DNA of 64,000 nucleotides, from the NCBI GenBank assembly GCA_963920635.1, contig OY987299.1, forward strand, positions 116,747,373-116,811,372, given 5' to 3'. The stretch is from Pseudeuparius sepicola. Taxonomy: Eukaryota; Arthropoda; Insecta; Coleoptera; Anthribidae. Below are positions 19,125 through 29,616 of this stretch, one piece after another. The translations under genes were made by a program, and so were the position numbers. The notes beneath the pieces were generated by a model, which saw nothing but the letters and a program-made list of their open reading frames with translations, ran no database searches and was not told where the DNA came from. The number at the start of each line of letters is the position of its first letter. Positions within the stretch are counted from its first letter, which is position 1.

Positions 19125-20865
19125 AAAAAGGGCACATTACACCATAGACTAACAAACTTCTATTATATAGGTATATATTATAATAAATAGATATATTTAA
19201 GAATTAAAATTAAAACGCATTTCAATGATGCATGCCAGAAAAATGAAGAAAACCGTATAGCAACGTATACTTTATTTCAGACATCTTCTTAATAGCCCCA
19301 ACTTTGTCTATTCTTTCTGCCTCAGAGGTGGAGTGTTTGCCCGCCCAAACAAATCCGAGCCACCGCATCGCGCATTCTGAAATCTTGTTTTTTCTTTCTA
19401 TTTGCTCGGAAAGAGTAAAAACACTCAAAGTTTGTAGTAGCAACTCGTAATGCCATGGAACTTTCTCCTTGCGCCAACAAATTTTGATAAAGTAAGTCAA
19501 ACTTTGGTAATCCGTAAGTGTGTATGCTCGTATTTTATCTCCTTGAGAAAGTTTGTTCTGTGTACTTAGGTGACGGAATTAGAGAAGCGTGTAAAAGCAT
19601 TTGTTTCATTTTAACACCTGAGTAAGCCTTCGGTGTAAAAATTTAACGCCGCCGGTGTTTTCATACGTTTATTCCCCGGGAACTACATTCTTTATTCCAT
19701 AAGATTTTTGTTTTCCCAAGATTTCACTTGAAAAATGAAATAATTACATATGAATTTGCACGTTTATTTTTATTCATTATTTGAATATGTAAAAAATAGT
19801 ATTGAGATTCGATTATTTTCACATTTTGTCGGACTAAATTTGCGATATCCAAATTTGGTGTGGAGTATTACACGTCAAGGGTGAGTTTACATGCTACGCC
19901 ACTGGGAATACTGTACTTTTTGTTTGGAAATCAAGTATGTAGGCTATTTTTTTAGAATATTTTTTTGGGGAAATTTCAATACCCTGTATATCTTGTCTCG
20001 AAAAATAGGAAAAATTATTTTTAAATCGAATAATCACTATTGACTATTATTTATTTTACACTCTGTATAAATTGGTCTGTTTTTTGGTATTTCAGAACAT
20101 TTTAAATCGTCCAAGCGATTTTTTAAAATTTTCTTTGCCAAAACCGCATATCTATTTCCACTCACGTAGTGTGTAAGAATAATAATCATTAGTACAGGAT
20201 GTCACAGTTAAGAGCGATTATATTTGTAATTTTTTAAAAAAACGGCACCGAACACTTGAATAAAATGATACGAAATGTTTTATTTTTAATTAAATATTAT
20301 TTTTAAAATGGTCCTTTGTCTTCTTATAAAAATGGTCTCTTAACTTTTTTCGTCCGGTGGACGATTTTTTACTTAAAAATAAAATACATTTATTTTTATT
20401 TATTTGATTATCTTGTAGGTTAGAAATATCTAGTAGGCGCTAAAAACACATTTCGTTGTTTGACAAATTGAAAAAACATAGCAGTCCTAGAAATATTGTT
20501 TTTTTTTATTTCTACACCCTGTATCTCATAAATAAAGGGGTTTCGGACCTATATTAATATAATTTTTTTTCTTAAAATCATCCAAGGACTATCACTCTGT
20601 ACAGGATCAGCATTCAATTATGAAACACCTTGTATCAATTTAATGAGGTATTCAACTTTAATTACAGACAATAATTACTATTTTACTCTCTCCAGCCCTG
20701 ATGAAGTTCTGAAACTAAGTACGAAAGCTTGGAATTTATTAAGAAGGCGTAGTTTTTCAAGAATATACTTTTTCAAGAATATACCTATCTGCTGAAAGAA
20801 CACATGATTTATATTTACATCATAATTTGAGTGAATTCTTATCTTAAAAATAATGTTATTTTTTT
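19125..20865. other. No recognisable gene; scattered TACAGGG-type repeat ends
   Basis: A minus-strand ORF of 92 codons at 19222-19500 (MTYFIKICWRKEKVPWHYEL..) has no domain I recognise and may be chance. ACCCTGTATAT near 19990, TACAGGATGTCACAG near 20195 and CACCCTGTATCTC near 20516 look like degraded MITE ends. No complete element could be outlined. Confidence 0.35.
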
Positions 20866-20884
20866 GTAGACAAAAAACAACGTT

Positions 20885-22080
20885 TACTTCCGCTAAACCG
20901 AAAGTGATATTCAACCGTGTTGTGAAAAGTTTTTATTCACCTTACTAGTCTAATGAAAAACTGCAACAAAATCGCTATCTAAATTAAAAAAACGGTTATT
21001 TTGCGATAACATTTTTAACCCAAGATACAATGACAATAAGGATGTAAGATTAGCGAGTGTAAATGTAACAATTACAAGAAAAGGTGATAATGGGCAAACA
21101 CTCAAAGTTAACAAAAAGAAAAGACTAGTAACCGCATACACGTGTTTCATGCTATTTGGCAATCATCAGTACGGTGTAACATTAACCAAATCAAAAGATA
21201 GGCATGATTTGGGAAGCAACAAATGAAGTCCAGGCAGGAGCCAACAGCACATTTGCAGCTTCAGTCAGCACATCCCCTATTTTGGGGCTTGTACTAACAT
21301 CGCCACGGAGGCTGCCCCAAAATAGGGGATGTGCTGACTGAAGCTGCAAATGTGCTGTTGGCTACTGCCTGGACTTCATTTGTTGCTTCCCAAATCATGC
21401 CAATCTTTTGATTTGGTTAATGTTACACCGTACTGATGATTGCCAAATAGCATGAAACACGTGTATGCGGTTACTAGTTTTTTCTTTTTGTTAACTTTGA
21501 GTGTTTGCCCATTATCACCTTTTCTTGTAATTGTTACATTTACACTCGCTAATCTTACATCCTTATTGTCATTGTATCTTGGGTCATGAAGATTTCCACG
21601 CAGGTCGCTTATTTACCAGCCTCCGTGGCGATGTTAGTACAAGCCCCAAAATAGGGGATGTGCTGACTGAAGCTGCAAATGTGCTGTTGGCTCCTGCCTG
21701 GACTTCATTTGTTGCTTCCCAAATCATGCCTATCTTTTGATTTGGTTAATGTTACACAGTACTGATGATTGCCAAATAGCATGAAACACGTGTATGCGGT
21801 TACTAGTTTTTTCTTTTTGTTAACTTTGAGTGTTTGCCCATTATCACCTTTTCTTGAAATTGATAACATTTTTGTTTGAAATTCACGTGTTTTTTCCTTG
21901 ATAGCATTCAATTCCTTGGAAAAAATACACAAGTTTGGTGTTTCAACCATAAATTTATCTTAAAGCGTAACGTCTTAGGTGAAACAAAAGAACGTCACTT
22001 CCGGCTAAACCGGAAGTGATATTTAAATGTGCGGTGCATATTTTTTATCCACTTTACTAGTCTAAAAAAATTGGGAAAAA
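20885..22080. repeat. Compound inverted plus tandem duplication
   Basis: A block of about 300 bp appears three times: forward at about 20985-21310, inverted at 21312-21590, and again inverted at about 21618-21890, directly repeating the second. Shared landmarks are GATAATGGGCAAACACTCAA (or inverse), ACACGTGTATGCGG, and CCCCAAAATAGGGGATGTG. The outer edges also match each other: CGGCTAAACCGGAAGTGATATT near 21995 and CGCTAAACCGAAAGTGATATT near 20890, each followed by TTACTAGTCTAA. ORFs here (20950-21162, 21705-21950, minus) encode LVTAYTCFMLFGNHQY, which I do not recognise. Confidence 0.8.
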
Positions 22081-22084
22081 ATCG

Positions 22085-23460
22085 CCATCTCTCAATCATC
22101 CGCACAAGTTTAGTTTTGAACCACGAATTTATCTTAAAAAGTACGGAAATAATCGCTCGCACACCCTGCACAGACGGAAGTAAATTTTTTTTTCAACTGA
22201 TATCCTTAACCTGATATGCCACTAAAACATCCCTATTATTTATAATTATTACAGGTACTAAAAATCATTTAGTAATAGCAAATATATATACAACTATCTT
22301 TGGTAATAGTTTACTCTGATGCAAAGGAATTCAAAATTTATACATTTGACATTACATAGCCGCAAGCCTTTTTAAGAAAATTATAGTGATCTTTTTATTA
22401 AATGTAGGTTTAACCGCAATTTATTCCTACACTTAGTTCCACCATGCCATTACTTGAAAATGATTGCGTAAAATGTTATATCACTGATTACAGTAATTAG
22501 AGAAGCGTGTAATTACACGCTTATTAAGTATATGTAGATAATTAAAAACTTTTAGGCCTACATCGTAAAAAGCTATTTATATCATTCTTCTTTAATAGAA
22601 TAATAGGCGGCTAAACACACACTTTGACTAAAGGAATTCTAGCCTGATCTAAATCTAAAATATTAAGTCCTTCCATAGGCGTAGAGAAGAACAATGTAAT
22701 GGCAGAAGGGAGTGCTAACAGAACATCGGAAAAATGCTTGTTAGTTGTTAGTAGATATAATCGCTCAATTTCAAAATCGGGAGAATTAGGTACTTTTAAC
22801 ATTACATTACAGCACGTACATACGTAGTGATTCAACATTTTGACCCATAAAATGGCTTTTTTCGATCTGTAGCGAGAAACGCGCATAATTTTAAACTTTT
22901 GATCAATACAAATTTTAATCTAAGTAATTGTAATTACTAATATTTTCAGACAAAAAATATTTAAAAATATTTATCACAATGACCGTCATTAAGCTTTTTG
23001 CGCAAATGCTGACTACTTTGACCGACCTGGTTGAGGTTATAATACAGGGTGTTCATCTGTTTATTTTTTGAAAATACTGTTGTAGACAGATTGCCTATGC
23101 AAAAACTGAAAAAAAAGTTAATTCCATAGTATAGGGAACCGGAAACAATAATTATTACTATTACCTCAATTTTATCGCCGTGCGCCCGCATTTTGTTGGA
23201 AATTATATAGGTATTTTTGCATTCTATTGTTATTTATTGAAATATTCAGTTTCAATTTATTTGAATACGGCGTACTCTAATTTCAAAAAATGCACCGGGT
23301 TTTAAGTCCCTAAATAAAAATTATTTTTTCTAAAAAAAAATCAATAATAGCAGATACTTCTCGACTTTTAGAGTCAAATTCCAGGTCGCCGTAGGCCTTG
23401 TCAAGATTTTGAAAAGGTATAGATACCATGTGCCTCCTATACCTACCTTTTTAAAAGATC
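22085..23460. other. No recognisable gene
   Basis: AT-rich with an isolated TACAGGGTG end near 23043. A minus-strand ORF at 22611-22886 (91 codons, containing CTCCNVMLKVP) has no family I recognise. No clear terminal repeats. Confidence 0.35.
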
Positions 23461-23461
23461 T

Positions 23462-24565
23462 ATTTAACAATATAATAAAAGGTAAAAAAAAAACTTTTTA
23501 AAAGCAAGCTTTTATTTAAGCCATGATGTACCTATGTAGGTACTAAAATGAATAAAAAAATAAACGATATAAAACCTTTTTAAAAACAAGCTTTTTAAGC
23601 CATGTACTAAAACGGATAAAATAAAATATGTCTAGGTTTTCGTTAAGATAATTCAATGCCAAATTGCGACAAGTTTTTGTAAATCAAAAAGCTTGTCGCG
23701 CGAAATGTTCATAAAAGTAGGTACCAGTTAATTTTATTAGACAGTGATTGGTTGGTAAGCAAGTATCTACTTGCCAAAGTGTGTATTTTCTTTGCAATTC
23801 GCGTGACAAGCTTTTTGAATTACAAAAACCTGTCGCAATTTCGCATTCATTTATCTTAACGAAAACCTAGACATATTTTATTTATAGTACATGGCTTAGA
23901 AAGCTTGTTTTTAAAAAGGTTTTTTTTTATTTTTTATCTTTTTTTATTCGTTTTAGTACCTACATTGCTTAAATAAAAGCTTGTTTTTAAAAAGGTTTTT
24001 TACCTTTTATTTTATTTTGTTCTTTTTAGTACCTATTTGATTCCCATATCAGGAGGCTGGCAAAGAAATTTAGTCCGCCATCTTGGGGCATCCGCTCTAT
24101 TGGATTTAGTATGACGTCAATTACCTTATTATTTTGTACTCGTCAAACCCTTTCATTTGATACCCACACTAATGTCACTAACTTTGTCATTTTCTACTCT
24201 TCAAGCCCTTTCTTTTGATACCCATATTAAGGGGGTTGAAAAAAATGAATCCGCCATCTTGGAGCAGGGGCCATATTGAATTTAGTGTGATGAACTTTAT
24301 CGTTTTCTACTCTTCAAGCCTTTTCATTTGATGCCTATACTAAGGGGCTTGACAAAAAAAATACATCATCCGCCATCTTGTGGCGACGGCCATTTTGAAA
24401 GTATTACAATATTGAGTATTGCATATTGTATTGTCACCAGAACTAAAGGTGTATGCAAAATTTCAGCTCAATCGGATGTCAAGAAGTGGTTCTAATTCAG
24501 CTTGCAAGATTCGACCCACACATACATACATACCTACATACTAACAGGGCAAGTTAAATAAAAGC
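23462..24565. mobile_element. Helentron-type element, copy 2 (non-autonomous)
   Basis: Same plan as copy 1 with diverged sequence: palindromic arms (AAGCTTTTATTTAAGCC..; inner CTTGTCGCGCGAAATG versus TTCGCGTGACAAGC) at 23462-24010, then units starting TCCGCCATCTTG near 24072, 24249 and 24367, a CAGCTCAATCGG motif, an ACAT microsatellite, and the terminal GGCAAGTTAAATAAAAGCTT. No helicase remnant remains. Confidence 0.8.
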
Positions 24566-24569
24566 TTGT

Positions 24570-25785
24570 AAAGATTTTGAAAATCGGCATATAAATAAAA
24601 ATGTTATGGGGGTGGATAAGTCTGCAGTGGGACATACTGTGTAATGATCTGGACAAAGTTTATTTCAAGCAAGAGATTTAAACAAACGCGATGCTTTTAA
24701 ATGACACATATAATCGATCGACTTGCTATCAGTTTATTGAACTTTTGGTCGGCACGCCACTGCGCGGTTAGTGATGGGATTTCCGTGTTATTTGCTGTTA
24801 GGGCATGGAAATTACGTGAATGGGACCCGTTTCGCTACTGTCGGTTGGAATCGGCCCTGTGTAAGGGCTTAATGAATAACTTATGTAGGAAATTGACATC
24901 TGTCTAATACCGCAAATCCGTGGGTTTACTTACACGAAGGGCGATGGTAAATTCTCGATTGTCTATAGGCAAAATGGTATATAAGCACCGGATTGGCTGG
25001 ATCCAGTAGGCCCTTGGCCCCTTGAAAATCGCGAAGATTATTTTTCGACTTGACATTTACCATACCCATGCCCAGGGACTCTTTAAAGTAAGGGGACCCA
25101 GCATTATACTTTCCAAAGTGAGGTCTATTCTATTTCCTCATTCTAATGGTCTCAGTGATGTCAAGTATGGCCATTTTATTGGAGAATCTATGAATATAAC
25201 AGGTACTTTGATTGTTAGTAAAAATTAATAATGGTTTCCATGATTTCTAAAAATTAGACTTGACAATTTTGTGTATACAAGTGCAGAATGTGGCAACTGT
25301 CAAATGAAAGAAATTTATTTTATAGTTGAAGTCGATTTCCAGCAATTATTATTTCCACGAATTTAAGTAATAAGTACGGTAAGTCAGTAGTGCCGATTTT
25401 GCTTATTTAAGAATTTGTCGCTATTGCACCTTGTTACCACGTTCCTCCATCCATTTGTAATATGTATATATGTACTTGAACTTTCTTCCCTTGTTGAATG
25501 TATCTACCCAAAGAACTTTCACAGATTTCGGGATGTACTAATAAGATTAGGTCTAGTAGTTCTAATGATGGTAGTTTTTCTCGGTGTTCATTATAAAATG
25601 TTTGTAATTTTATTTCTCTCCCAAGGTACCTCACAAACTTAAAATAAACTTGTAGTCGTAGATTAAAAACTCTTTAAGAAAAACTTGAGGAAATAGTCCA
25701 TATCTTGAAGTGGAGTAGGAGAATACAACAACGGGGGTAAAACTTACAGTCTCTGCTCCACAAACACAGCTTCTTTAATCAAAAG
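24570..25785. other. No firm gene; a low-repeat core
   Basis: About 24680-25000 is less AT-rich and repeat-free, with two overlapping ORFs of no recognisable family. Near 25060-25130 a segment (CATGCCCAGGGACTCTTTAA, AGGGGACCCAGCA) is repeated inverted at about 26285-26345, so these two sites may be ends of an old element. ORFs at 25415-25642 and 25434-25634 on opposite strands look like chance. Confidence 0.35.
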
Positions 25786-25789
25786 ATCA

Positions 25790-25833
25790 ACTGTACATAT
25801 GTTTCGGCCCTCCTAGGGGTCATCTTCAGCAGT
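25790..25833 (-). ncRNA. Hammerhead-like ribozyme motif
   Basis: Read on the minus strand: stem I ACTG, core CTGAAGA, one extra U, stem II GACCC paired with GGGCC (one mismatch), core GAA, stem III AC-AUAU-GU, cleavage position A, then CAGU closing stem I. All invariant core bases are present apart from the extra U before stem II. The small stem III with a four-base loop is the type known from Penelope-like retroelements. A second, degenerate example is at 40770-40812, beside Penelope-like coding sequence. No PLE protein sequence was recognised next to this one. Confidence 0.6.
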
Positions 25834-25839
25834 AAAGCG

Positions 25840-26345
25840 ATACAGCGAAAATTATTTTATATTAAAGCTAGAAAAACTATTTTGCATTAGATCAATAAGA
25901 AAAGACCTGACTGAAGCTACCTGCTTAATAATTTAAAATTTTCCAAATACGATTTGTTTTGAACTACCTACTTATACGTAATGCCCACGTAATGGGAATT
26001 GTAAGAATACTAAAGGTGATACAGGAAAAATCTGGTTGCAATAATTATTGGGACTACTATAGGCGGCCGCATTCCCTTTAATACACATCTGAGTACCTGG
26101 AAGTTAGAATTGTGAATTATGATGGGAAATATTTTGCCTCCTTTAGAATCTATGGCACTGACATGTCACATAAAACCTGATGGCAGTTGGACACTGACAT
26201 AACATAACCTTGTATCAGCCCCCTTGTGGTCTCCTTGGAGTCAACAGAAAACAAACTTCCCCTCAAAGCTTCACTTTTCCTATGTGACTGTGACATGCTG
26301 GGTCCCCTTATTTTAAAGAGTCCCTGCCCAGTGCCCATGCCCATG
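25840..26345. other. No recognisable gene
   Basis: The ORF at 26150-26392 (minus) shares QGLFKIRGPS with the plus-strand ORF at 25022-25228 (QGLFKVRGPS) because the two DNA segments are inverted copies. That is repeat homology and not evidence for a protein. Confidence 0.35.
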
Positions 26346-26349
26346 CTTA

Positions 26350-27750
26350 TACAGTGTCCCGGATAAGAATGAACAGCATGGGGATATTGCAAACGGTGAG
26401 AGATAGAGCAACGGTTAAATGGGGAAAAAGTTGCGCAATTTCGAGGTCAATGAAATGGCACAAACAGATTTCTAATATCTTTTTTCGTTTTTGGATTTGT
26501 TCTACAATGTTTCGTTTTTGAGAAACCATCTTCAACTTTATTTTTTTAAATACGGACCTGGATTTTTTTTTGCAGATTTTGAAAGCACTTTTCATTGCAA
26601 ATACCATGATGTATGACACGAAATATTTTTAAAATGTTTTGAGAGAATTATACTGATTATTCCTTTTTTTTCATTCATTTTTTTCTATTGCGGCCCTGTA
26701 TTTAATAATAAGAAGTCTAATTATTAATCAGTATTGACAACAATTTATTTACAGTTTATTTTTACTTCGAAAACTTAATATTTTTAAATACGGCCCTGTC
26801 TGGTAAGTGTTTTCCTCTGTTGTTGTACAGCAAACAGTGTCGCATTGTGTTTTGGAGTAAATTCTTAGCTTTTTCTAATTGTCAGAAGAAAGCTTTAAGC
26901 CAACGAAATCAATAACTTTTGCTATTTATTAATTGCAACAATACATTCGTTCGGCCTCTACACTAGTTCTGTGACGCAAGATATAACATGCTGACATGTT
27001 AAATTTGTCCTCATTTGAAAAAGCACCCTCCATTTCTAATGATACAAATTGTTAACTAAATGATACAGTGGGAGTTATGACAAATGACAAGGGGTTGGTT
27101 TCGTTGTTTCAAAGCCTTCTAGGTGGGGGTTTTTATTTATTTATTATTATCGCATGTGACTGTTATTAGTCTTTGCCGTCCTTTTTTTGGTTCTCCAATA
27201 ATCGAAAGATAAGTTGTAAGTTAAATTGTTGACAATACTGATTAATATTTAGACTTCTTATTATTAAATACAGGGCCGCATTAGAGAAAAATGAATGGAA
27301 AAAAGGGAATTTTCAGAATAATTGTCTCAAAACAATTTAAAAATATTTCGTGTCATACATCATGGTATTTTCAATGGAAAGTGCTTTCAAAATCTGCAAA
27401 AAAAAATCCAGGTCCGTATTTAAAAAAATAAAGTTGAAGATGGTTTCTCAAAAACGAAACGTTGTAGAACAAATCTAAAAACGCCATCTTAAAGCCCGTT
27501 AAAAAGTGCCATAAAAAAGTGTTTTTCTTTTTTTTCTATCTGTGATAACAACTTCAGAAAAAAATAAAATCGAAAACGCAAAATTTTACTTTTTTCAAAA
27601 TAACTCAAAAACGAAAAAAAGATATTAGAAATCTGTTTGTGCCATTTTATTGACCTCGAAATTGCGCAACTTTTTCCTCATTTAACCGTTGCTCTATCTC
27701 TCACCGTTTGCAATATCCCCATGCTGTTCATTCTTATCCGGGACACAGTG
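26350..27750. mobile_element. Inverted-repeat element X, copy 2
   Basis: TACAGTGTCCCGGATAAGAA at 26350 is inverted near 27745 (TTCTTATCCGGGACACAGTG). Arms of about 410 bp share AACAGCATGGGGATATTGCA, GAGAGATAGAGCAACGGTTA and CAAACAGATTTCTAATATC. The centre matches the centre of copy 1 in reverse. The provirus at 27751 begins exactly at or within a base or two of the right terminus, so the retroelement integrated at the edge of this element. Confidence 0.85.
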
Positions 27751-27990
27751 AGTTATGTTCTAGAAGTTGCTACCTCATCATAGAAATTACGCCGTAGAAA
27801 CTACAAACTCAGCAGAGTCTAGATGGACTCTCGAACACCTTGAAATCTTGCGAATTCTGCTTTCCTTAAATTATATAAACTATCGCGCTCCACATTTTTC
27901 GACTTTTGACTATCAGACTCTGTACTAGTTTCCAATAAAAGAACTTTGCATTTTTTTAAAAAGGTCTTGTTCCGATCCCGTAAGTTAAGT
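27751..27990 (+). repeat. 5' LTR of errantivirus-like provirus
   Basis: 240 bp from AGTTATGTTCTAGAAG to CCCGTAAGTTAAGT, repeated at 35125-35364 with three visible base differences (about 1.2%). It contains TATATAA (about 27872) and AATAAAAG (about 27931), plausible TATA and polyadenylation signals. The exact boundaries may shift by 1-4 bp, because the last bases overlap the PBS and the 4-bp target duplication could not be settled. Confidence 0.92.
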
Positions 27991-28007
27991 GGCGCAGTCG
28001 TGCGGAT
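27990..28007 (+). promoter_or_regulatory. Primer binding site
   Basis: TGGCGCAGTCGTGCGGAT directly follows the 5' LTR. TGGCGCAGTCG is the tRNA-Ser-type primer site used by many insect gypsy-like retroelements. Identification of the tRNA is by pattern only. Confidence 0.75.
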
Positions 28008-28110
28008 TGTTTGAGTTGCGTGGCGCCATCGGTCTCGCGCTTCTGGAGTATCGAACTCCCAACAAACAAGAACTTCAAGATCCGATTGAAGCTGCAGAGC
28101 CAGGAAGAGA

Positions 28111-28120
28111 CCAAGGTAAG
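28111..28120 (+). promoter_or_regulatory. Candidate splice donor in the proviral leader
   Basis: CCAAG followed by GTAAGG in the leader upstream of gag. With the acceptor at 33445 it would make a subgenomic env mRNA, as known for gypsy-type errantiviruses. RNA evidence is needed to confirm use. Confidence 0.5.
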
Positions 28121-28422
28121 GGCCAATCCGTGTTTCCTTTCCCTTGTCCTTTCTGTGGCAAACAGGTCAGTCTTAGGTCCCTAGAAATCCAGTGTATATG
28201 TTTTTCTAGTTGAATCCATTCATAAGATTGCGTCTTGCGATATATTAGAGCATATAATACTTCAAAAGATATAATTAAGTTAGGTTAAGAAGTTCAATTT
28301 CATTTTAAGTTTCAATTTTAAATTTCAAAATTGATTCACTCGAAGATATTTCAAACTCGTTCCGTTCTCTAGATTTAAGTGATAGTGATAGTGATAGTAT
28401 TGGTACAATTGAAGAAGAAATC

Positions 28423-29616
28423 ATGAATAATCAACCTCAACCTGCACCAATCAATTATAGTCTGCTTAGATTGTATGTCGATACAATTCCAAATTTTAAT
28501 GGAGACCCACACACTCTCGAAATTTTTATAGAACATTGTGATTTTCTTATTTCCACATATTCCAATGCAAACCCCGCTGATCCCATAAATACCTTCCTAA
28601 TACGAGCTGTTATTGGAAAATTAACAGGACACGCTTTAGTTATTGCTGGTAGTAGACCTGACGTAAGAAATTGGGCAAATTTAAAAGAATTATTAAGACT
28701 AAGTTTCGGTGGCCAAAGAAACCTTGATTGCTTAGTGCAAGAAATGCTTGTTTCGCGTCCCTTCAAAAATGAATCTTTTCGTAATTTTGGGCAGAGATTA
28801 CAAAAGTGCCGTAGTTCCATCGCTTCTAAAATAATTTCAATGGAAATGACTAACGAAGAACGTGCTTTTAAAATTAAAAATTATGATGAACTTTCACTAA
28901 AAACCTTTATAAGAGGTCTATCTGGACGTATCCAAGATATGGTTCGTTTAAGAAATCCTGACAGTCTAGAACTCGCAATATCGTATGTTATTGAAGAAGA
29001 AAACTTTATTTTATTCCAAAAGTCTCAAACAAGTAATTTCCAAAATTCAACATTACCAAATAAAAATCCTCAACACTTTCCAAAAATGAATTCTTATAAT
29101 AATCAACAAGCTATAACACCACGACAACAATCAATGTTTCCGCCAAATAATAACAATTTTTCGCAAAATCAAAATTATTCCCAAAATCAAAATTTTCCCG
29201 AAAGAGCTCAATTCCCATCTCAACCTATAAACATCCAACCTCGACAGAATATGCCTTCCCCTAAATTTTTTACCAATAAACAAGTATTTGGAGCCCCTAA
29301 CACTTCCAGAAATGTTTTTAAACCCACCGGTATAACTCCGCAACATAAACCTGAACCGATGTCTACTACATCACGAATTCCTACTATACAAACTCAATTC
29401 AGAAATAATTTTCCAAAAAATTACCAAACTCCACAACTCTACAATATTGAAGAGGCAGATTTTAGCTTCGACGAAAGTCTCGAAAACCCGGAAAATCCCG
29501 ATGAAATTTTTCCCGATTTTTACCATGAAAACTCCGATGAAAATTTCGTACCGAACGAAACTTATGAAAGTTTTGAAAATTTTTCCCAGGCTTCGAATCC
29601 ACAGAACCCAACGTAA
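28423..29616 (+). CDS. gag: Gag polyprotein of errantivirus-like provirus
   Basis: 397 codons from ATG 28423, the first good start after a leader of about 430 nt. The N-terminal two thirds look like a retrotransposon capsid (IPNFNGDPHTLEIFIEHCDF; SFGGQRNLDCLVQEM; TFIRGLSGRIQDMVRLRNP). The C-terminal part is rich in Asn, Gln and Pro. No CCHC zinc knuckle is present, which is usual for errantivirus Gag. The frame is intact. It overlaps pol through a probable -1 frameshift site at 29577-29583. Confidence 0.88.
   Translation: MNNQPQPAPINYSLLRLYVDTIPNFNGDPHTLEIFIEHCDFLISTYSNANPADPINTFLIRAVIGKLTGHALVIAGSRPDVRNWANLKELLRLSFGGQRNLDCLVQEMLVSRPFKNESFRNFGQRLQKCRSSIASKIISMEMTNEERAFKIKNYDELSLKTFIRGLSGRIQDMVRLRNPDSLELAISYVIEEENFILFQKSQTSNFQNSTLPNKNPQHFPKMNSYNNQQAITPRQQSMFPPNNNNFSQNQNYSQNQNFPERAQFPSQPINIQPRQNMPSPKFFTNKQVFGAPNTSRNVFKPTGITPQHKPEPMSTTSRIPTIQTQFRNNFPKNYQTPQLYNIEEADFSFDESLENPENPDEIFPDFYHENSDENFVPNETYESFENFSQASNPQNPT
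29577..29583 (+). promoter_or_regulatory. Gag-pol -1 frameshift heptamer
   Basis: The heptamer AAATTTT sits in gag as A AAT TTT and fits the X XXY YYZ rule. The pol frame is the -1 frame and becomes open exactly here, after a stop at 29574. Gag would otherwise end at 29616. I did not fold the downstream sequence for a stimulatory structure. Confidence 0.65.

Noticed and set aside
19222..19500. 92-codon minus-strand ORF as a host gene
   Set aside because: No domain, no splice context, no copy elsewhere and length within chance for this base composition; mentioned only within the region description.
25022..26392. Shared peptide QGLFK(V/I)RGPS on opposite strands as a possible gene family
   Set aside because: The DNA segments are inverted copies, so the peptide match follows from repeat homology; no start, splice or domain supports a gene.
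28455..28820. 121-codon ORF antisense to gag
   Set aside because: A shadow of the gag frame with no family resemblance; the same applies to 29131-29346, 29649-29897, 30431-30679 and 34414-34602.
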